From Anderseniella sp. (GTDB lineage: Bacteria; Pseudomonadota; Alphaproteobacteria; Rhizobiales; Aestuariivirgaceae), in NCBI GenBank assembly GCA_013041995.1, contig JABDRA010000324.1:1-9085 (forward strand): a DNA stretch of 9,085 nucleotides. The letters are read 5' to 3'. How positions within the stretch are numbered: the first letter of the stretch is position 1; each line of letters opens with the position of its first letter. Below the pieces are notes generated by a model. That model had not been told where the DNA came from and did no database searches. It worked only from the letters and a program-made list of their open reading frames with translations. Position numbers and translations under genes: made by a program. Below are positions 6,198 through 9,085 of this stretch, in pieces.

Positions 6198-7228
6198 TAC
6201 TGTGATGATTGCGCTTTGAACACGTCAGGGTCAAATGATACGCTGCGCCCGACCACTTTGGTCCCACCGGTTTGCAACAGCAGGTCAAACAGGGCTTTTG
6301 AACTGCCGGTGTCCGCAGGCGTCCAGCCCTGCAATCGGCCCGCCCTGTAACGTTGCCTCAGTGTTTCAAATTCCGCATCTGATCTTACGCCCATGCGAGG
6401 TCTTATGCGGTCCCACTCTGCATCACTTTCCAGCAGCAGTTGCGAGGCAGCATCTACGGACCGCATGAACCCCGCGAAAGCGAGTTGTTGTGGTGGTGAC
6501 GATGGCTTGCGAAACAGAAACCCAATCAGGGGCGGCGGGTTTTTTATGCCCAGTCCGTGCATGAACTCGTCGACACCGAACAGTTGCTGAAAACCCGCTG
6601 CTTCCAGTTTTGCCGCAAAGTGCCAATAGATCAGAACCGCATCGAGATCACCATTGCGCATCTGTTCGGCCAGCAGGGGAGGCGCGGCGAAGACCGGCTG
6701 GGCAATGTCCGCGACATCTCCGATCTTCTGTTTCCTGCTCCACGCCCGCAACAACAGCCAGCTCTTGTCCAGTGGCCCGCCGGCGACGCCCACCTTACGC
6801 CCCTTGAGGTCGGCAAGAGATGAAATCGGACCGTTCTTTTTCACGATCAACGCACCAAGTGTTCGGGAGTAGGGATGAAACACCAGTTTCTCGCCTGCGC
6901 TTCGCTCCCTGAGCGCCCAGAACCAGTCGGCAACAATTGTGTCCACCTCGCCGGCCAGAAGCGCTACGGATGTGGCGTCACGGCGTGCCAGTTCAAGCTG
7001 CTCGAGGCGATACCCTTCACGCTGATCCAGCTTGTTGTGCTGCACCACATCCAGCAGCCAGTTCACCGTACCGAATTTCAAAACACCGGCCTTGATGACC
7101 GGCTCAGCACGGCTGGGCTGTGGTCCTGCGATCGCTGCCAGTGAGACGATCATCACAATCAGTGCGGTCACAAGGCGTGCCGCCGCCCTTGAATGCCACC
7201 CGTGGTTGCTGCCTGACTGGACTGGCAC
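6197..7228 (-). CDS. ABC transporter substrate-binding protein, NitT/TauT type
   Basis: Periplasmic binding protein (343 residues) that captures the ligand for the permease and ATPase encoded after it. Residues 1-41 are a long signal peptide: basic HSRAAAR, hydrophobic LVTALIVMIVSLAAIAG, and likely cleavage after PSRA. The mature protein has the two-lobe layout of the SsuA/NMT1-like family. KAGVLKFGTVNWLLDVV (46-62) and SLADLKGRKVGVAGG (137-151) are diagnostic, and GDLDAVLIYWHFAA fits the hinge of the second lobe. The GTG start is supported by an AAAGGG Shine-Dalgarno about eight bases upstream. The gene heads the minus-strand operon and is divergent from the PQQ-system binding protein. Family members bind nitrate, sulfonates, taurine or thiamine precursors; the context points to something needed for quinoprotein metabolism, but this is not demonstrated. 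Confidence 0.92.
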   Translation of the reverse strand: MPVQSGSNHGWHSRAAARLVTALIVMIVSLAAIAGPQPSRAEPVIKAGVLKFGTVNWLLDVVQHNKLDQREGYRLEQLELARRDATSVALLAGEVDTIVADWFWALRERSAGEKLVFHPYSRTLGALIVKKNGPISSLADLKGRKVGVAGGPLDKSWLLLRAWSRKQKIGDVADIAQPVFAAPPLLAEQMRNGDLDAVLIYWHFAAKLEAAGFQQLFGVDEFMHGLGIKNPPPLIGFLFRKPSSPPQQLAFAGFMRSVDAASQLLLESDAEWDRIRPRMGVRSDAEFETLRQRYRAGRLQGWTPADTGSSKALFDLLLQTGGTKVVGRSVSFDPDVFKAQSSQ

Positions 7229-7261
7229 TATTCGACCCTTTCGACTGATTGGCGTGCCAGT

Positions 7262-7279
7262 TGTATTACACGTAATTCA
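7262..7279. promoter_or_regulatory. 18-base imperfect inverted repeat, candidate operator
   Basis: TGTATTAC (7262-7269) and GTAATTCA (7272-7279) flank a two-base centre and are complementary except for one T/T position; the core is ATTAC-AC-GTAAT. It sits in the divergent intergenic region and covers the candidate -10 of the minus-strand ABC operon. That placement suits a repressor or a symmetric dimeric regulator. No protein is known to bind it. Confidence 0.4.
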
Positions 7280-7291
7280 TACTCTCCTCAA
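7263..7291 (-). promoter_or_regulatory. Candidate promoter for the NitT/TauT-type ABC operon
   Basis: On the minus strand TTGAGG (7291-7286) is followed after 17 bases by TAATAC (7268-7263). A start point near 7256 would give a leader of about 28 bases containing the AAAGGG ribosome-binding site. The -35 is a good match; the -10 is weak and lies in the inverted repeat, which could explain regulated rather than constitutive use. Confidence 0.4.
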
Positions 7292-7295
7292 TGGA

Positions 7296-7325
7296 TTGAC
7301 AGATTTGTCCGGCATCCGCCATAGT
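7296..7325 (+). promoter_or_regulatory. Candidate promoter for the PQQ-system binding-protein operon
   Basis: A perfect TTGACA (7296-7301) is followed after 18 bases by CATAGT (7320-7325), which matches the -10 consensus at four of six positions. Transcription would begin near 7332 and give an AT-rich leader of about 60 bases. The -35 hexamer is only four bases from the -35 candidate of the opposite-strand operon. Confidence 0.45.
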
Positions 7326-7390
7326 TCTTCTTAAGTTCAGGAAGCTGTAATTAAATAAGAAAATAATAAGTATTGGATTTGTTCTTGTCT

Positions 7391-8590
7391 GTGAAACGCT
7401 CTGGAAAACTGATCATGCTGGCCTGCCTCATGGCCTGCACCCACCTGACTGCCGCGGCAGTGGCGGCTGACAAGATCAGCATTGGATATTTGCAGGCTGT
7501 TGAAAAGGGGCGATTGACCATCTCGGTGCTGGATCAACCGCCAAAAAACCTGGGGCTGGCCGGCGCGGAAGTGGGCATCAATGACAACAACACCACCGGC
7601 CGCTTTGTGGGACAGGAATTCTCGCTGGATGATGTGAAGCTGTCACCGGATGAAAACATGATCCCGGCACTGGATAAACTGTACGAGCAGGGTGTCCGAT
7701 TTTTCGTACTGGACGTTTCCGCAGACAACGTCCTGAAAGCGGCGGATCATTTCAAGACCGGGGACGTGGTGATTTTCAATGCAGGCGCTCGGGACAACAC
7801 GCTTCGCAATGAGGATTGCCGGAGCAATGTCATTCACACGGCACCCAGCCGGGCCATTCTTGCCGACGGTCTTGCGCAATATCTGATCTGGAAGAAATGG
7901 CGTGACTGGTTCCTGGTGTTTGGATCAAACCCGGCCGACCAGGCGTGGGCTGGCTCATTGCGCCGCGCTGCGACCCGGTATGGCGCCAGAATTGTTAGTG
8001 AAAAAGAGTATGTCGATACCGGCGGCGCCCGCCAGACGGATTCCGGTCACGCCCAGGTTCAAAAGCAGATGCCGGTGTTTTCGCAGGATGCAGAAGACCA
8101 TGACGTGGTTGTGGTTGCGGATGAAAGCGAAGTGTTCGGAACCTATCTGCCGTATCGCACCTGGTTGCCGCGCCCGGTCACAGGCTCCGCCGGGCTACAG
8201 CCAGTGAGTTGGCACCCGGCCTTTGAAGGTTGGGGGGCAGCTCAAATACAAAACCGGTTTGCCAAACATGCGGGGCGGCGAATGCAGGGTATCGATATGC
8301 AGGCCTGGACCGCCATACGGATAGTCGGTGAGGCCGCCACACGCACCAAGTCTGCTGATCCTGCCAAGATCGACGCCTACATCAAGGATCCGGGCTTTTC
8401 CATTGCGGCGTTCAAGGGTCAGAAAATCACCCTGCGCGACTGGAACCTGCAACTGCGCCAGCCGGTATTGCTGGCAGATGGCAGAAACGTGGTGTCTGTC
8501 TCGCCGCAAGCCGGATTTCTGCATCAGTTCTCCGAGCTTGATACGTTGGGCTATGACAGGCCGGAAACCAACTGCAAGCTCAACAAGTGA
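7391..8590 (+). CDS. Substrate-binding protein of the PQQ-dependent alcohol dehydrogenase-associated ABC system (LutA-like)
   Basis: Periplasmic type-1-fold binding protein. The signal peptide (KRSGK, then a hydrophobic run, cleavage near AVAA|DK) precedes DKISIGYL, the first strand of the fold. Features typical of the family annotated as PQQ-alcohol-dehydrogenase-system ABC binding protein (TIGR03863 as I recall) include HTAPSRAILADGLAQYL, DVVVVADESEVFGTYLPYRTW, and a C-terminal FLHQFSELDTLGYDRPE segment. A LutA-like protein of this kind belongs to the lanthanide uptake cluster of Methylobacterium. The start is uncertain: GTG 7391 (399 residues) gives the cleanest signal peptide, TTG 7373 is the longest option, ATG 7415 the shortest, and none has a strong Shine-Dalgarno. 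The LMAC at the end of the hydrophobic run could be an atypical lipobox. It is followed after 20 bases by the beta-propeller gene; the matching ATPase and permease would lie beyond the window. Confidence 0.9.
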   Translation: MKRSGKLIMLACLMACTHLTAAAVAADKISIGYLQAVEKGRLTISVLDQPPKNLGLAGAEVGINDNNTTGRFVGQEFSLDDVKLSPDENMIPALDKLYEQGVRFFVLDVSADNVLKAADHFKTGDVVIFNAGARDNTLRNEDCRSNVIHTAPSRAILADGLAQYLIWKKWRDWFLVFGSNPADQAWAGSLRRAATRYGARIVSEKEYVDTGGARQTDSGHAQVQKQMPVFSQDAEDHDVVVVADESEVFGTYLPYRTWLPRPVTGSAGLQPVSWHPAFEGWGAAQIQNRFAKHAGRRMQGIDMQAWTAIRIVGEAATRTKSADPAKIDAYIKDPGFSIAAFKGQKITLRDWNLQLRQPVLLADGRNVVSVSPQAGFLHQFSELDTLGYDRPETNCKLNK

Positions 8591-8610
8591 CATTGGATCG
8601 AGGTATCAAT

Positions 8611-9085
8611 ATGAAAAAAACCGTTCTCAGACTGATGACCTCAAGCTGCCTGCTCTGCCTGGCTGCTCTGCCTGCCGCAGCGTTCACCGCTTATGTGTCG
8701 AACGAGAAGGGTAATTCGATCAGCGTTATCGATACTGACACAAAGGAAGTGGTCAAGACCATCAAGACCGGCAACCGGCCGCGCGGCATCACCATTTCAC
8801 ATGACGGCAAGTTCATCTACGTGTGTGTCAGTGATGACGATACTATCGAGGTTATCGATGCGAAGACCCACCAGATAGTCGGCACGCTGCCTTCAGGGCC
8901 AGATCCGGAACTGTTTGTTCTGTCACCTGATGGCAAGAGGCTTTATGTGGCCAACGAAGATGACAACCTGGTCACGGTCATCAATCTTGAGGACAATTCG
9001 GTCGTCAATGAAATTCCTGTGGGTGTTGAGCCTGAAGGCATGGGCGTCTCGCCGGACGGCAAGTCCGTGGTCAATACCTCGGAGA
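8611..9085 (+). CDS. YVTN-repeat beta-propeller protein, PQQ catabolism-associated (3' truncated)
   Basis: An exported protein open to the right edge; 158 residues are visible. The ATG at 8611 follows a GAGG Shine-Dalgarno (8600-8603) at seven bases. A signal peptide (MKKTVLRLM, hydrophobic run) likely ends at PAAA, residue 24. Repeats of about 42 residues follow: AYVSNEKGNSISVIDT, then PRGITISHDGKFIYVC, PELFVLSPDGKRLYVAN and PEGMGVSPDGKSVV. These are YVTN/SPDGK blades of a seven- or eight-bladed propeller. The sequence fits the family called PQQ-dependent catabolism-associated beta-propeller (TIGR03866 as I recall), which regularly sits next to the binding protein encoded upstream. The propeller is presumably periplasmic and may bind a partner protein or metal, but its biochemical role is unsettled. 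It almost certainly shares a transcript with the upstream gene. Confidence 0.92.
   Translation, partial: MKKTVLRLMTSSCLLCLAALPAAAFTAYVSNEKGNSISVIDTDTKEVVKTIKTGNRPRGITISHDGKFIYVCVSDDDTIEVIDAKTHQIVGTLPSGPDPELFVLSPDGKRLYVANEDDNLVTVINLEDNSVVNEIPVGVEPEGMGVSPDGKSVVNTSE

Overview
The window looks like part of an alphaproteobacterial chromosome from a methylotrophic or quinoprotein-using lineage. This rests on protein content and on a moderately GC-rich composition; no taxonomic marker is present. Ten protein-coding genes are visible. The first is cut by the left edge and the last by the right edge. I see no rRNA, tRNA, CRISPR array, insertion sequence or integrase, and no gene-free stretch over 300 bases.

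Layout. 1-2060 (+): a HAMP-type sensor histidine kinase (5' truncated) overlapping an OmpR-family response regulator. 2086-2535 (-): a small HExxH protein of unknown function, separated from the regulator gene by a short terminator-like hairpin. 2696-3768 (+): two translationally coupled genes for exported proteins I cannot name, the second a small cysteine-containing protein. 3769-4578 (-): an exported fused SoxY-SoxZ-like carrier of the type associated with quinoprotein dehydrogenases; it meets the previous gene stop to stop. 4708-7228 (-): a complete NitT/TauT-type ABC importer (binding protein, permease, ATPase) whose genes overlap by a few bases. 7391-9085 (+): a PQQ-alcohol-dehydrogenase-system substrate-binding protein followed by a YVTN beta-propeller protein that runs off the window.

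How they may work together. The last two genes and the SoxYZ-like carrier belong to families that accompany PQQ-dependent alcohol dehydrogenases. The substrate-binding/beta-propeller pair resembles the start of the lut (lanthanide uptake) cluster of Methylobacterium. The NitT/TauT importer is divergent from that pair across a 162-base region holding two candidate promoters almost back to back and an 18-base inverted repeat. I infer a periplasmic support module for quinoprotein-based alcohol or C1 oxidation: two import systems, a thiol carrier, small exported accessory proteins, and possibly a dedicated two-component regulator. The dehydrogenase itself, its cytochrome, and the second ABC transporter's ATPase and permease are not in the window, so this link is by family association only.
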